Below are positions 22,832 through 34,203 of a stretch of DNA of 64,000 nt, in pieces. The stretch spans positions 7,714,464-7,778,463 of the forward strand of contig NC_039511.1 of assembly GCF_003672135.1 (NCBI RefSeq). Direction: 5' to 3'. Numbering within the stretch: position 1 is the stretch's first letter; the number at the start of each line of letters is the position of its first letter. This DNA is from Ooceraea biroi (taxonomy: Eukaryota; Arthropoda; Insecta; Hymenoptera; Formicidae). Made by a program: the position numbers and the translations under genes. The notes beneath the pieces were generated by a model, which was not told the DNA's origin, did no database searches, and worked only from the letters and a program-made list of their open reading frames with translations.

Positions 22832-23190
22832 TACAGTGCTGGCAAAAAGTTCCGGAACGGTTAAAAATCTTGGAAAATAATGATATAGTGGAAAAATGTT
22901 TCAAACAAAAAGTATAGGGCTTAAAAAATCTATTAGATGATGATATATATTTGACCTTGGTATGACCTTGTAAAGCCCAGTCATGGTCAACATAAAAATC
23001 TTAAATGGAAACCCCTATTTTTTATTACATATTCTTGTAGCTTAGCTCGAGAGCTTTTCGAAACGCTATAATAAATTTTTTTCTCTTACGTACTTTTTGA
23101 CTTATAAGGCTTGAAGGTTACACAGTACCGCCGGCATTAGAATTACCCAAGGTGTACCGCGTGGTTACACGGTCGGATTTACACCTCTTT

Positions 23191-23223
<33 letters not shown>

Positions 23224-23521
23224 TCTTTATAAAACTAACCTCACAAAAATAGTTTATACTCGTATGTACGAACAACGGCATTAATGCCGTCCGAATACCC
23301 CTGTGATCGCACACAACGATCGGGTCGCTTACACAATGCCGGTTGTAGGTGAGGTAAACACGAGCGAGCAAAATAGTTATCGGAACACCTCACCTATACG
23401 CGAGAAAGTTTATAAGTGACGCGCTTTCTTAGTGTGCGTCACACGTATTTTCGGACGGCATTAATGCCGTTGTTCGTACATACGAGTATAAACTATTTTT
23501 GTGAAGTTAGTTTTATAAAGA

Positions 23522-23554
<33 letters not shown>

Positions 23555-23913
23555 AAAGAGGTGTAAATCCGACCGTGTAACCACGCGGTACACCTTGGGT
23601 AATTCTAATGCCGGCGGTACTGTGTAACCTTCAAGCCTTATAAGTCAAAAAGTACGTAAGAGAAAAAAATTTATTATAGCGTTTCGAAAAGCTCTCGAGC
23701 TAAGCTACAAGAATATGTAATAAAAAATAGGGGTTTCCATTTAAGATTTTTATGTTGACCATGACTGGGCTTTACAAGGTCATACCAAGGTCAAATATAT
23801 ATCATCATCTAATAGATTTTTTAAGCCCTATACTTTTTGTTTGAAACATTTTTCCACTATATCATTATTTTCCAAGATTTTTAACCGTTCCGGAACTTTT
23901 TGCCAGCACTGTA
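22832..23913. mobile_element. 1.08-kb near-perfect palindrome with Tc1-type termini
   Basis: Starts TACAGTGCTGGCAAAAAGTT and ends with its complement, flanked by TA. Arms 22832-23293 and 23450-23913 are nearly identical across ~460 bases, including matched (GT)n/(CA)n tracts, with a loop of ~157 bases. The CAGTGCTGGCAAAAAG end is that of Tc1-like elements. No transposase; non-autonomous foldback. The inner TTACACGGTCGGATTTACACC block recurs in the remnant near 30226-30460. Confidence 0.85.
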
Positions 23914-24746
23914 TATATATATATACAGGGTGTCCCATTTTAAAAGTTGCACTCAAATTTCTCAGAAACACTGCGTTAAATCGAAAAATGTTTCAGACAA
24001 AAGTTGTTTAGTTCGAAGGGAGACATAAGACGGCGTCATTGATGTGACCTTGAGTGAACGTGTCAAGGACATGTGAAGGTCAACTTTGTTTTTTTAAATT
24101 GAAACCCCAACTTTTTATTGTAGATTCTAATTCTCCATCGAAAAGTAAGTAACTTTTGTTTGAAACATGTTTTTTTAAACGCCCTCCTTATCCCGAAAAC
24201 TCAGGTTCAACCTTTGGCGGACCAATGATAATACTCGCTTTATAACAGACACTGAAGTTTTTTTAGTATCTTACTGTTTACCATCAGCATGTGCGTGCGT
24301 GCGTGCGTTTCCAGCCAACTGGGGGACATACGAGAGTACCATTCGTTTGACCTTGGGTGATTAAGGTCAGAGTCACTTTGAAGTTTTTAAACGGAACCCC
24401 CAATTTTTCATTGCATATTTTCGTAGCTTACCTCGAGAGCTTTGCAGAACACTAATGTAATTAACTTCGGATCAGCCGTTTTGAAGTTATCGAGGTTCGT
24501 ATGTAATATCAAGCCAACGAAGATCGAGGTAATATCAAGCCAAGTATTTGCGACCCTATCGCTGTGCGCGCGAGTGAATCGAGTGCTTGCTGAAGTGAGA
24601 TAGCACATTTCGACTGGCGCGCGGCCTATTGAATGTAAACAAAGCGCGCAGCGAATTTCCGCGCAACACACGGGAGCACGCACAAACGTCTGAGCCCTAT
24701 CTTAATTGGATATTCCAAGTTTTCGAACTCTTACTTCTGCATATTG

Positions 24747-24908
24747 TATGTATGTATATATGTATGCTTTATTGATCCCCTCAGGGTTACAATCTTTACA
24801 TTAACACTTAACCTAATCTTATCCTACTTAACACTATCTTATCTAACCTAACCTATTTATACTACTTGTGCGAGTAGAGACGAAGGAAGCCAACCTTCCC
24901 TCTTCTCC

Positions 24909-24994
<86 letters not shown>

Positions 24995-26717
24995 CCCCCC
25001 GCGGACTTCCGTTTCCTCTTGCTCTTCTATCCACAACTTCCTTCTTTCACTTCTACTCCATCTTACGACCTTTCTTCCATTGCTTTTCCTTCCCTATCTG
25101 CTCCCACCTTTCATACCTCCTCTAACTCATTCTCCCCTCGCAATTCTCTCTCCTCCAACTCCTTAACCTTACTCTCATTCTCTCTCGTACCACTCCTCTT
25201 TCTCACCTTCCTTTTCATTCTCTTCCTCACTTTTCCCTCCTTCCCACCCTTTTCTTTCTTCCTCTAACTCCCTCATCCACCACTCACCCTCCCCTTCCTC
25301 CCCTAAGACCCACCCTACTGCATCCTGCCAACTCCTCCTCCATTCTTCCATTCTTTGCATTCCTCCCATACATGTTCCCACGTCTCCCTTTCCTTTCTAC
25401 ATAACCTACATATTCTTTTTTCTTCACTCTCCCAGTACATTCCTCCCCCCATTTCATTTCCCAATCTAAACCTTGCTACTCTTCTCCATCTGCTTTCCCC
25501 CATCCCTCCTTCAAATATCCCGGCAGTCCTCTTCCCTTCACCTCCTTATACCAACTATTATATCTCGACTCTCTCATCCTCTTCCACCTCTCCTCCATCT
25601 GCTTCTCCTTATTCACTTTCTCTATTTCTCCGTACCAATACCTTCCCTCCTCTCTCTTCTTCTCCATTTCCTCCACCTTCCATCCTTTATCCTCAAAATG
25701 TCTTCCTCTCCTCTTCCCATCCCTCCTCCACTTTTCTTCTCTTTGCCCTCTCTTTCACTTCCTCCCAACATCTTCTCGTCAACATCCCTCCCCTTCCCTC
25801 TTCTAACCTTTTCTCAAACCCCCAAGCCCTCTTCGCCGCACTTCCCCTCAATTTGTCCCTTTGCAATTCTTCCCTTACCAAATATTTCGGGGTTTTTCCG
25901 TCTACACCTAGACACTATCTCAAAAATCTTTCCTCCAATTTCTCCATCTCCTCTCTTTCTTCCCACCCCCAAATCTCTACTCCATAAACTAACACCGTCC
26001 ATACCAATTTATCAAATAACCATAATCTTCTACCCATATCTTTACCGAATCTCCATTTCCCTATACTCCAAATCTGTCCCATTACCGCAGCAGCCCTTCT
26101 TACTCTATCCCTCACATGCGCGCCTTGCTTCCCATTTCCTTGAAACACATACCCTAGGTATTTAATCTCTTTGACCTCTTCTATTTTCTTCCCTTTCCAC
26201 CTCCATGTCCTTTTATTCATCCTTTCTCTTCCTTTTCTAAATCTCACTACCTTCGTCTTGTCACTATTTAACTCCAACTTCTTTTCCTCAAGATATTTTT
26301 CCATCCTCACCATTATACTCTTCATTCCCTCTTCATCCTCTGACATCAACACTACATCATCCGCATACGATAATGAATAAACCCTTTCCCCTCCTAACTT
26401 CACTCCTCCGCACTTCACCTTCCTCATCTCTTCCTCTAAATCCGCCAGCACCATATTAAATAAAATAGAGCTTAGCGGACATCCCTGCCTCACCCCTCTT
26501 GCCGTCCAAAAACTTTCTCCCTCCTCTTCTCTCACTCTCACCTTACTCTTTGTCTCTCTCACTATTTCCTCTATTCTACACACCAGCCCCTCCCTAATCT
26601 TCTTTTTTCTTAACACCTCTAATAATACACCTCTGTCCACTGAATCGAAAGCTACCTTCAAATCTACGAATAACGCAACTAACTTCCCTTTCTTTCTCCC
26701 TATCTGGCTGTTCACCA
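24747..26717 (-). mobile_element. 5'-truncated purine-rich LINE inside E3
   Basis: Flanked by the 16-bp duplication TTACTTCTGCATATTG (24731-24746 and 26718-26733). On the minus strand the coding part runs from 26717: VDLKVAFDSVDRG (motif A), ARGVRQGCPLSS (B), SYADDVVLMSE (C), then KYLGYVFQGNGKQ and the WRWKGKKIEEVKEIKYL region. In shifted frames it continues to a C-terminal finger CRLCRKERETWEHVWEEC (C-x2-C-x8-H-x4-C). The 3' end GAGGGGATCAATAAAG plus a TACA-rich tail matches the LINE at 57952-62946. Coding strand almost all purine. Endonuclease lost by truncation. Confidence 0.85.
24913..24992. repeat. (CA)40 microsatellite in the LINE 3' region
   Basis: Uninterrupted CA repeat of about 80 bases. 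The homologous place in the full-length relative (~62790) has only a short GTGTGTGTGTGG, so the array grew from a seed inside the LINE 3' UTR. Confidence 0.95.
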
Positions 26718-26840
26718 TTACTTCTGCATATTGATACTACAATTTATGAAATAAAGTGGCAACTCTGGTGAAACTTTCTAGTCCTGTATGAGTTTTGTCT
26801 CAACGAACTCAGATCCTGCTAAATTCTTGTACCTAAAAAA

Positions 26841-27925
26841 ATGGCGAATTATTCACTAACTGAAGTAGTGAATATCCTGCTGACTCTTGGCGAATGCAAT
26901 AGGAATTACAGACATGCTTCCCGTCGTTATGCTGAGTTATATCCTAATCGTCGTCATCCAAGTGCTCAGCAAGTGATAAATATTGAAACAAGAACTCGCA
27001 GAAATCCATTACATCGCCAGAGACAGATAAATAGGCTTCTTAACAATAATGACCCTAGACTCCTCGCTGTTTTGGGTATGATCTATTTCAACTCACACAT
27101 CAGTATTCGGCAAATAGAACATGACTTAGGAATCCCTCGATCTACGGTTCATCGAATGTTAGTGTCCGTACAATACCATCCTTACCACATCAACCTAGTA
27201 CAGGAATTGAATGAGAATGATTACAGACTGAGAGCTCAATTTTGTAGATGGGCACTCGGTGCATTGGAGCAGAATCCAGATTGTTTTTGGAATGTCTGCT
27301 TCAGTGACGAAGCTACATTTCATAGCAATGGCAGTCTCAATAGACACAACAGTCATTATTGGTCACCAGTACATCCTGACTGGTATCGAGAGGTGCTCAA
27401 TCAGCATTGTTGGAACCTTCACATTTGGATTGGAATATGTAATGGTCAAATTATTGGACCGCATTTTTTGAACGTACAATCAATGGTCCAATTTACTTAG
27501 ATTTCCTCCAAAACCATTTGCCAATATACCTTGAGGATATTCTACTGGATGTCCGCCAGAGGCTTTGGTTTCAATATGATGGTGCTCCAGCACATTTCTC
27601 TCAAGATGTTCGGATTTTTTTAGATGAGCAATTTCCAAATCATTGGATAGGACGGGGAGGAGCAGTCTTGTGGCCTCCGAGATCACCGGATCTTAATCCT
27701 CTTGATTACTATTTATGGGGATATGTGAAATATGCTGTATATCAAGAGGCACCAACCACGAGACTAGACATGATGGTTAGAGTCAGCAGAACCTGTCAAG
27801 CGATAAGCTCGCAAATACTTAGAAGAGTCCTACAGAACTTTAGACACAGACTGAATTACTGCTTGGAGAATAACGGTGCACACTTTGAACATTTAATTCA
27901 GAGAGCGATACGTAATGACGGTTAG
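26841..27925 (+). pseudogene. DD41D transposase of E3, single frameshift
   Basis: Starts MANYSLTEVVNILLTLGEC at 26841, with a helix-turn-helix (IRQIEHDLGIPRSTVHRML) around residue 90-110. First catalytic Asp in FSDEATF, second in FQYDGAPAHF, third in SPDLNPLDYYLWG, spacing 41. One base change in length within the ATTTTTTG run at ~27466 shifts the frame; otherwise about 360 codons are intact and the end (HFEHLIQ) is present. The best-preserved DD41D gene in the window. Confidence 0.9.
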
Positions 27926-27929
27926 ACAA

Positions 27930-28030
27930 AGTATTAGCCGGATCAACCCTCGATCTTGCCTTAATTGGCCGGATCAACCTTCGATCTTGCCTTAGTTGGC
28001 CGGATCAACCCTCGATCTTGTCCTTAGTTG
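27930..28030. repeat. 31-bp minisatellite, three copies
   Basis: Unit GGCCGGATCAACCCTCGATC + TTGCCTTAGTT. It lies just after the E3 transposase. A diverged two-copy version (GGCCGGATCACACTCGGGTC...) is found at about 30297-30362 in a remnant of a related element. Confidence 0.85.
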
Positions 28031-28513
28031 GCTGGAAACGCACGCACACACGCACGCAAGCACGCACGCACGCACGCACATGCTGATGGTAAACAGTAAG
28101 ATACTAAAAAAAATTTCAGTGTCTGTTATAAAGAGAGTATTATCATTGGTCCGCTAAAGGTTGAACCTGAGTTTTCGGGATAAGGAGGTCGTTTTTAAAA
28201 AACATGTTTCGGACAAAAGTTACTTACTTTTCGATGGAGAATCAGAATCTGCAATAAAAAGTATGGGGTTCCGTTTAAAAACACAAAGTTGACCTTCACA
28301 TGTCCTTGACACGTTCACTCAAGGTCAAACTAATGACGCCGTCTTATGTCCCCCTTCGAACCGTACATCTTTTGTATGAAACATTTTTCCGTATCTTTTG
28401 TACATTTCGAGATATTTCGGTGTCAAAGTTAAAATGGGACACCCTGTATATAGATACACACCGTGCGCTCGTGAGGTGTTTATATGTTTCGTTGTGAGAA
28501 GATATCACCGTAC

Positions 28514-28620
28514 GCTCCAAGTGGTCGAATTGGAAAGACGCTCGCACGGAATGAGAGAGGTTCGAGGTTCGATTCCTGGCGTGGGGTGGTATTTTTTTCA
28601 CAACGAAATATTATTAATTA
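28514..28620 (+). repeat. tRNA-derived SINE, plus-strand copy
   Basis: A box TGGTCGAATTGG (28522-28533) and B box GGTTCGATTCC (28566-28576), followed by GGCGTGGGGTGGTATTTTTT and a TTATTAATTAAT-containing tail. The same unit, including the tail, occurs inverted at 38640-38735. RNA polymerase III type internal promoter; not a functional tRNA because no clover-leaf closes. Confidence 0.7.
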
Positions 28621-28819
28621 ATGATTCCTACTTACTAATAGGTTCATATGGAATATGGAAATGGCTACGTTTTCAAGACTGACGAAATTGTTGGCGCGCA
28701 GTTAAAAATAGATTCCTAATAATCATTGCATCTAATGCACAAAAATATTGTCCGACCATCTAACACAAAAATATTGTCCGACCATCTACACTTTGCCAGT
28801 ATAGCGCAATTTAAATTAT

Positions 28820-29424
28820 TATCAATTTTATAAAGTAGATTGAATAGAAAAAATAGTAAAAAAAGTTAAATTTATCCAATTTCAATGTGTTTATACATGA
28901 TAAATTATCGATACATATCTGTTCAGTAGTTGCGATAAAATATCAAAGGACAAGAGAAATAGAGTTATAAATTATGTCACAAAGAATGCATGTTTTCAAA
29001 ATTCATAGAATTATAGGCATATCATTCTTAGAAATACAACTTTTTTCAGTTATTTGAATAATTTTATTTACATAAAAAGGTAGATAGTTCATTTTATAAT
29101 TAACTGTTTATTAACATTTTATACAATATGTATTGTTGGCAGTAAATAAAGATCCATTTACACAGCATACGGGAATTAAATCGAAGATTTTAAGTATTTA
29201 CAAACTCGGTACAACGCATTTTAATGGAAAACAAAATATCATGCATACCAATTTTACAAGCATCCAAAATTTGTTACCTCAAAATTACGAAAAAGATTAA
29301 ATTTCTGTTAATGATTACTGGTACAAAAAGAAAATCGGATTAAACCGGTATAAACACATTGAAATTGGATAAATTTAACTTTTTTACTATTTTTTTCTAT
29401 TCAATCTACTTTATAAAATTGGTA
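28820..29424. mobile_element. 600-bp AT-rich MITE with 76-bp inverted ends
   Basis: 28820-28895 and 29349-29424 are nearly perfect inverted copies (ATCAATTTTATAAAGTAGAT... ). The interior is AT-rich without coding. Just upstream (28739-28785) the 24-base ACAAAAATATTGTCCGACCA + TCTA is duplicated in tandem. From 29425 to ~29800 nothing was recognised. Confidence 0.65.
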
Positions 29425-29799
29425 ATATTGGAAAACCCTACATTATCATTATTTCTTCCTATTTTATCATAAAAAACTAATTTATCAATTGGTATAATTT
29501 GATTATGCTTACCATATGAGAAACGTCACTCGCCAACTTATGACACACTTCATTTAACAAACTTGACAGTTCGACATACGTATTGAATGACATTTCGTAA
29601 TTAATTATATTGGCATTAATATTTATGTACTTTTATGTAAACAATCACAGAGGTAACTAAAAAAGACTTCAAAGTAATTTTCTCATTATTTTATGCAGAA
29701 TTATCTCAATATCTAAAAGTGAATCAATAAAGGGCACCTTCGCTATTGTACTATACCTGAGCGCGTCACATTTCCGCAAAGTAATTGGTCAAATTTAAG

Positions 29800-30760
29800 T
29801 ACTTCCCATTTAAAAACTATTGTAGCCTCGACATTTTCATATTAGAGTTTTCGTTTCAGAATGTTCCGCAGAACCTGTCAGTAAAAGGAAATGCGGTTAT
29901 TTTGGGACACCCTGTGTGAGTGTGTGTGTGTGTGTGGTGTGTGTGTGTGTGTGTGTGTAATATATACTAAAATGAAAAAAGATCACGCGCTAATAATATG
30001 CAATACAACATTAATAAATATTCCACAATATTCCGTACTTTTGAGATCCACAATTCTGGATCTATCATGGACATGAATCAACCGATCGTTTTACCACATG
30101 AACTAAAAGTGGATCTGGCATGTAGTTCCGCCGGCTCTAAGATGGATCCAGTAAGCGTCACTGTACGAGATTGTAACATGGTTACAAGAAAAACGGCGGC
30201 CTGGCCCCTCTTAGGTTTCTCTCTGGCATTAGCATTACTCAAGGTGTACCACGTGGAGGTTGCACGGTCGGATTTACACCTCTTGTGTGTGTGTGCCTTC
30301 ATTGGCTGGATCACACTCGGGTCTTGCCTTCATTGGCCGGATCACACTCGGGTCTTACCTTCATTAGCTGAAACATTCTCCGAACTTCCTCCGAACACAC
30401 AAGAGGTGTAAATCTAACCGTGCAACCTCCACGCGATACACCTTGAGTAATGCTAATGTCGGCGGTACTGTAACTTTCAAGCTCCATAACTCGAAAAGTA
30501 CTTAAGGGACAAATACTTTATTATAGTGTTTTGAAAAGCTCTCGAGGTAAGCTACAAGAATGTGGAATGAAAAATAGGGGCTGTTTAAAAAAACAAAGTT
30601 GACCTTCACATGACCTTGACACGTTCACTTAAGGTCAAACCAATGACGGCCGTCTTATGTCCCCCTTCGAACCAAACAACTTTTTGTTTGAAACATTTTT
30701 CGATTTAAAGCAGTGTTTCTGAGAAATTTGAGTGGATCCTTTAAAATGGGACACCCTGTA
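29800..30760. mobile_element. Remnants of two ACAGGGTG-type elements
   Basis: The right end of one element closes at about 29912 (GGGACACCCTGT), and its last 100 bases resemble the 18400-18499 MITE. From ~30226 an inverted repeat (30226-30290 against 30397-30459), then ~180 bases matching the right arm of E3, ending ACACCCTGTA at 30760. A (TG)n tract occupies 29915-29958. The 29990-30220 segment has an open frame with no recognised family. Confidence 0.5.
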
Positions 30761-30769
30761 TATAACATA

Positions 30770-31681
30770 TACAGGGTGTTTCCTAAGTAAGTATACAAAC
30801 TTAAGGAGGATATTCCTTGTCTTATTTTAAGAAGAAAAGGTCATATAAACATATGTCCTAAACTGCTTTGTTTTCCAAAAAAAAGTACATCACTGTTTTC
30901 GTTCACTTTTCGTTTATTATAGAACAGTTTGTGTTATTGCAAATGAAACAAATGAAAAACAATAGTAACCAAAAAGAAAAATTATAACGAAAAAGAAAAT
31001 AGTAACTAAAAAGAAAAATAATAACATCACAGTAACTGCTGAAAATGTCCACCTGCAGCCATGATACACGCCTCAACTCTCCTTTCCATTGATTGACGTA
31101 CACGCTCAAAAATACCTGGAGTGTTACGTATTCTTTCACATCCATCTATTATGCGATTTCTGAGATCTTCTTCATTTTGAATAGGTGTAGCGTAAACTAA
31201 AAATTTAAGCTGTCCCCATAGAAAAAAATCTACTGAATTTAAGTCTGGGGATCTTGCAGGCCATAAATGGTTTGGTCTTTGAGTACCTCGACCGATCCAT
31301 CGATTGGCAAACTTCCTGTTCAAAAATTGACGAACTGCTAAGCTAAAGTGGGGTGGAGCGCCATCATGCATAAACCACATTCTATTTCTGAGCATGAGTG
31401 GAATATCTTCCAAAGGTAGCTCATCTTCAAGAAAATGTAGATACGAAGCACCGTTAAGTCTCAAGGGAAGAAAGACAGGACCAATCAAAAAGTTTTTCAT
31501 TTGTTTCATTTGCAATAACACAAACTGTTCTATAATAAACGAAAAGTGAATGAAAACAGTGATGTACTTTTTTTGGAAAACAAAGCAGTTTAGGACATAT
31601 GTTTATATGACCTTTTCTTCTTAAAATAAGCCAAGGAATATCCTCCTTAAGTTTGTCTACTTACTTAGGAAACACCCTGTA
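30770..31681 (-). mobile_element. Internally deleted DD41D element E5
   Basis: 912 bp bounded by TACAGGGTGTTTCCTAAGTA and its complement, with ~190-bp arms (30770-30960 and 31495-31681). Only the C-terminal half of the transposase remains, joined directly to the 5' arm. Flanked by TA on each side; the TA on the right is shared with the next element, E6. Confidence 0.85.
31027..31521 (-). pseudogene. C-terminal half of a DD41D-family transposase (E5)
   Basis: Reads from FLIGPVFLPLRLNGASY through FMHDGAPPHF (second catalytic Asp) to SPDLNSVDFFLWG (third) and ends GGHFQQLL. Spacing is 44 rather than 41 because of three extra residues after WIGRG (TQRPNHLWPAR). The helix-turn-helix and the first Asp are deleted. 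The open frame begins inside the 5' arm, so the apparent start is an accident of the deletion. Confidence 0.85.
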
Positions 31682-31683
31682 TA

Positions 31684-34199
31684 TACAGGGTGAGTTTTAT
31701 TTCGTGAACTAGTTTTTTACCCTCGAAGACGAGTTATCGACTGCATTTGCAATTGACTTACCGGCGTATAGATGGGTGTAGCGTAGAACGGCCGCGCGAA
31801 CCCCGCGCGAAGTCCCGAGTTCGAAATATTAATGCAGTCAAGTTAGAAACTATAAATAGAATTACATGATAAAACGAAATATATAAAATGCTCAAAATAA
31901 ACAATAGAAACTATATATGTTAAAGCGGAAAAATACAGTTTTGTGGAATAATTGTAACTCTGTTTCTCTGTAAGAGGGAATGTCTTTGCCGTATACTTTT
32001 TGCATATGAAAGTAATAGCATTAAAAAGTGACCTGTTTTAGCGCCTTCATCCAAACTTTTTTGTCCTGTAAGGCTCATACAGAGATAAGTTGGAGTCATA
32101 TTACGTAAGAGCACACGCGGATATAAAAACAGTATATCAACGTGTGACCATACGTAATATGTCCACAACCTATCAATGTTTTATTTGAGCAAGTGCTCAA
32201 AATGACCTCCTTCTATCCTTTAACAAAGTACTGCTCTGTCCAAGATTGCACCACGCACTCGGCACAAGATTTCAGGACTTATTGCAGGACAAGTTTGTAC
32301 AATTTTGTCCTTTAAATCTTCAGCGCTAACAGGTCGAGTAGCATATACTCGCTCTTTAATATAACCCCATAGGAAAAAGTCCAGAGGTGTAAGGTCTGGT
32401 GAACGCGGTGGTCATTCGCGGGGACCATGAAGTCCGATCTAACGATTACCAAACTTCTCGTTTAACAATGTTCTTGTTGCTTTGGCAGTGTGTGCAGGAT
32501 GGCCGTCCTGCTGGAACCACATGTTCACACGTGATTCCAGTGGCACCTCATCTAACAAGGCAACAAGTTCATTTTCATGGAAATTTCAATATCCTTGGCC
32601 ATCGACCTTCCCATCAATAAAATATGGCCCAATAATGTGGTCACCGAGAATACCTGCCCAAACGTTCACCGACCATCTGACTTGGCTATGCGCTTGTCGC
32701 ATCCAGTAGGGATTCTCGTTAGGCCAATAATGCGAGTTGTGGCGGTTGACGATGCCATTGTTTTGGAAAATACATTCATCTGAGAACAGAATGTTCTTGG
32801 AGAAATAATAGTTTTCCTCACTCACATTAAGAAGCCAGCGACAATATTCCAGCCTATGGGGTTTATCAGTAGCGTGCAACTCTTGGGTCAGAATTACTTT
32901 ATAAGGATGGAAGTGAGCCAATTTGAGAACCTTACAGACGGTTGTCTGGCTAACTTGTTGATAGCGCGCTATGGTCCGCGTACTTATTGTTGGATCCTTG
33001 ACAACCATTTGTTCAATTGGCGCTCTGTTTATTTGCGGTGTGCGTCCTTTACGAAAAATAATAAAACAATGGAAATGATACAAGTATATAATATTTGAAA
33101 TAGCAACAGAAAATAAAAAATATTAACAGACAATCGTATAAATACATAATGTATGTACCTGGACGCTTGACAGGTTTAATTGACCAAATTTTCGCATCCT
33201 CGACTCCAGCCTTATAAACAATACATGGTCCGGATGCTTTCGCTCTGGATATGTGAGAGCATACATTCTCGCGGTTCTCCGTGGTTGCCGATCGTACTTC
33301 GCGTAAAGTAGGAGCATGTCGGTCATCTCCTCATTCGTAAAATTATGCGCCATTTTTGTACGAATATTATACGACAGAAGATGACGAAACGAAGTGAGAG
33401 AACCGAACGATCTTTTTCACGACGATTGTTGACGCAACACGTAGAAACAAATAAATATCAGGTCCTGACAGCCAAAGGATTGTAGATATTCATTTGTTTT
33501 TACATGTGCTTGCTTTTGGTCACTGCGGAATGCTGCGAAAGCTTTGAGATACCCAGGGCGAAAGTGAAGACATAAATAAATATTTTTTTAAAACTAGAGT
33601 CGCAGATGTAAAAAATGATCAATTTAAATACTTCGTAATTTAGATGCAATTTATTGCAATATAATTTAAGATATCTTGTATCATTATTTTCACTGTTTCA
33701 TTCCATACAGAGAGAACAGTATATCTTATTAATAAGAACGCAAATTCAATAATCATTGCATACATATAATTTCACATGATTTTATATGTTCGACATATCT
33801 CTGTATGAGCCTTACATGACAAAAAAGTTTGGATGAAGGCGCTAAAACAGGTCACTTTTTAATGCCATTACTTTCATATGCAAAAAGTATACGGTAAAAA
33901 TATTCCCTCTTACAGAGAAACAGAGTTACAATTATTCCACAAAACTGTATTTTTCCGCTTTAACAAATATAGTTTCTATTATCTACTTTGAGCATTTTAT
34001 ATATTTCGTTTTATCATGTAATTCGATTTATAGTTTCTAACTTGGCTGCATTAATATTTCGAACTCGGGACTTCGCGCGGGGTTCGCGCGGCCGTTCTAC
34101 GCTACACCCATCTATACGCCGGTAAGTCAATTGCAAGTGCAGTCGATAACTCGTCTTAGAGGATAAAAAACTGGTTCACGAAATAAAACTCACCCTGTA
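31684..34199 (-). mobile_element. DD41D element E6 with ~410-bp inverted arms
   Basis: TACAGGGTGAGTTTTATTTC at 31684 and its complement ending at 34199. Arms ~31684-32095 and ~33795-34199 are nearly identical, including a CG-rich CGGCCGCGCGAACCCCGCGC block. Separated from E5 by the dinucleotide TA and from E7 by TATA. Carries one transposase pseudogene on the minus strand. Confidence 0.88.
32164..33353 (-). pseudogene. DD41D transposase of E6
   Basis: Starts MAHNFTNEEMTDMLLLYAKY at 33353 with the family N-terminus. It breaks near 33160, resumes at ~33055 (GRTPQINRAPIEQM), first Asp in FSDECIF, second in FQQDGHPAHT, third in SPDLTPLDFFLWG. Spacing 41, although two stops fall between them. A frameshift lies at ~32590. 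The C-terminus ends GHFEHLLK. An intron at the 33160 break was considered but the phases do not join. Confidence 0.85.
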
Positions 34200-34203
34200 T
34201 ATA

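Larger units (their letters stand above)
23924..28448 (+). mobile_element. DD41D element E3 (4.5 kb with a LINE inside)
   Basis: TACAGGGTGTCCCATTTTAA at 23924 and its complement ending at 28448 delimit arms of about 400 bases (23924-24323 and 28026-28448), flanked by TA. A 1.97-kb LINE with its own target duplication occupies 24747-26717; without it E3 is ~2.55 kb, a normal size. The 5' leader (24324-24730) is non-coding. Between the transposase stop and the right arm lies a 31-bp minisatellite. The left end touches the neighbouring palindrome through only a TATATATATA run. Confidence 0.88.

Noticed and set aside
24843..25125. Cys-Val or Thr-His repeat proteins
   Set aside because: Translations of the (CA)n microsatellite.
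29998..30411. 137-codon open frame with MDPVSVTVRD... as a host exon
   Set aside because: Its second half runs through a known inverted repeat of transposon origin and no splice sites or family support were seen.
33055..33165. Intron in the E6 transposase
   Set aside because: CAG|GTAC donor and AAAG acceptor exist, but the join gives an immediate stop; an ordinary deletion or frameshift is more likely.
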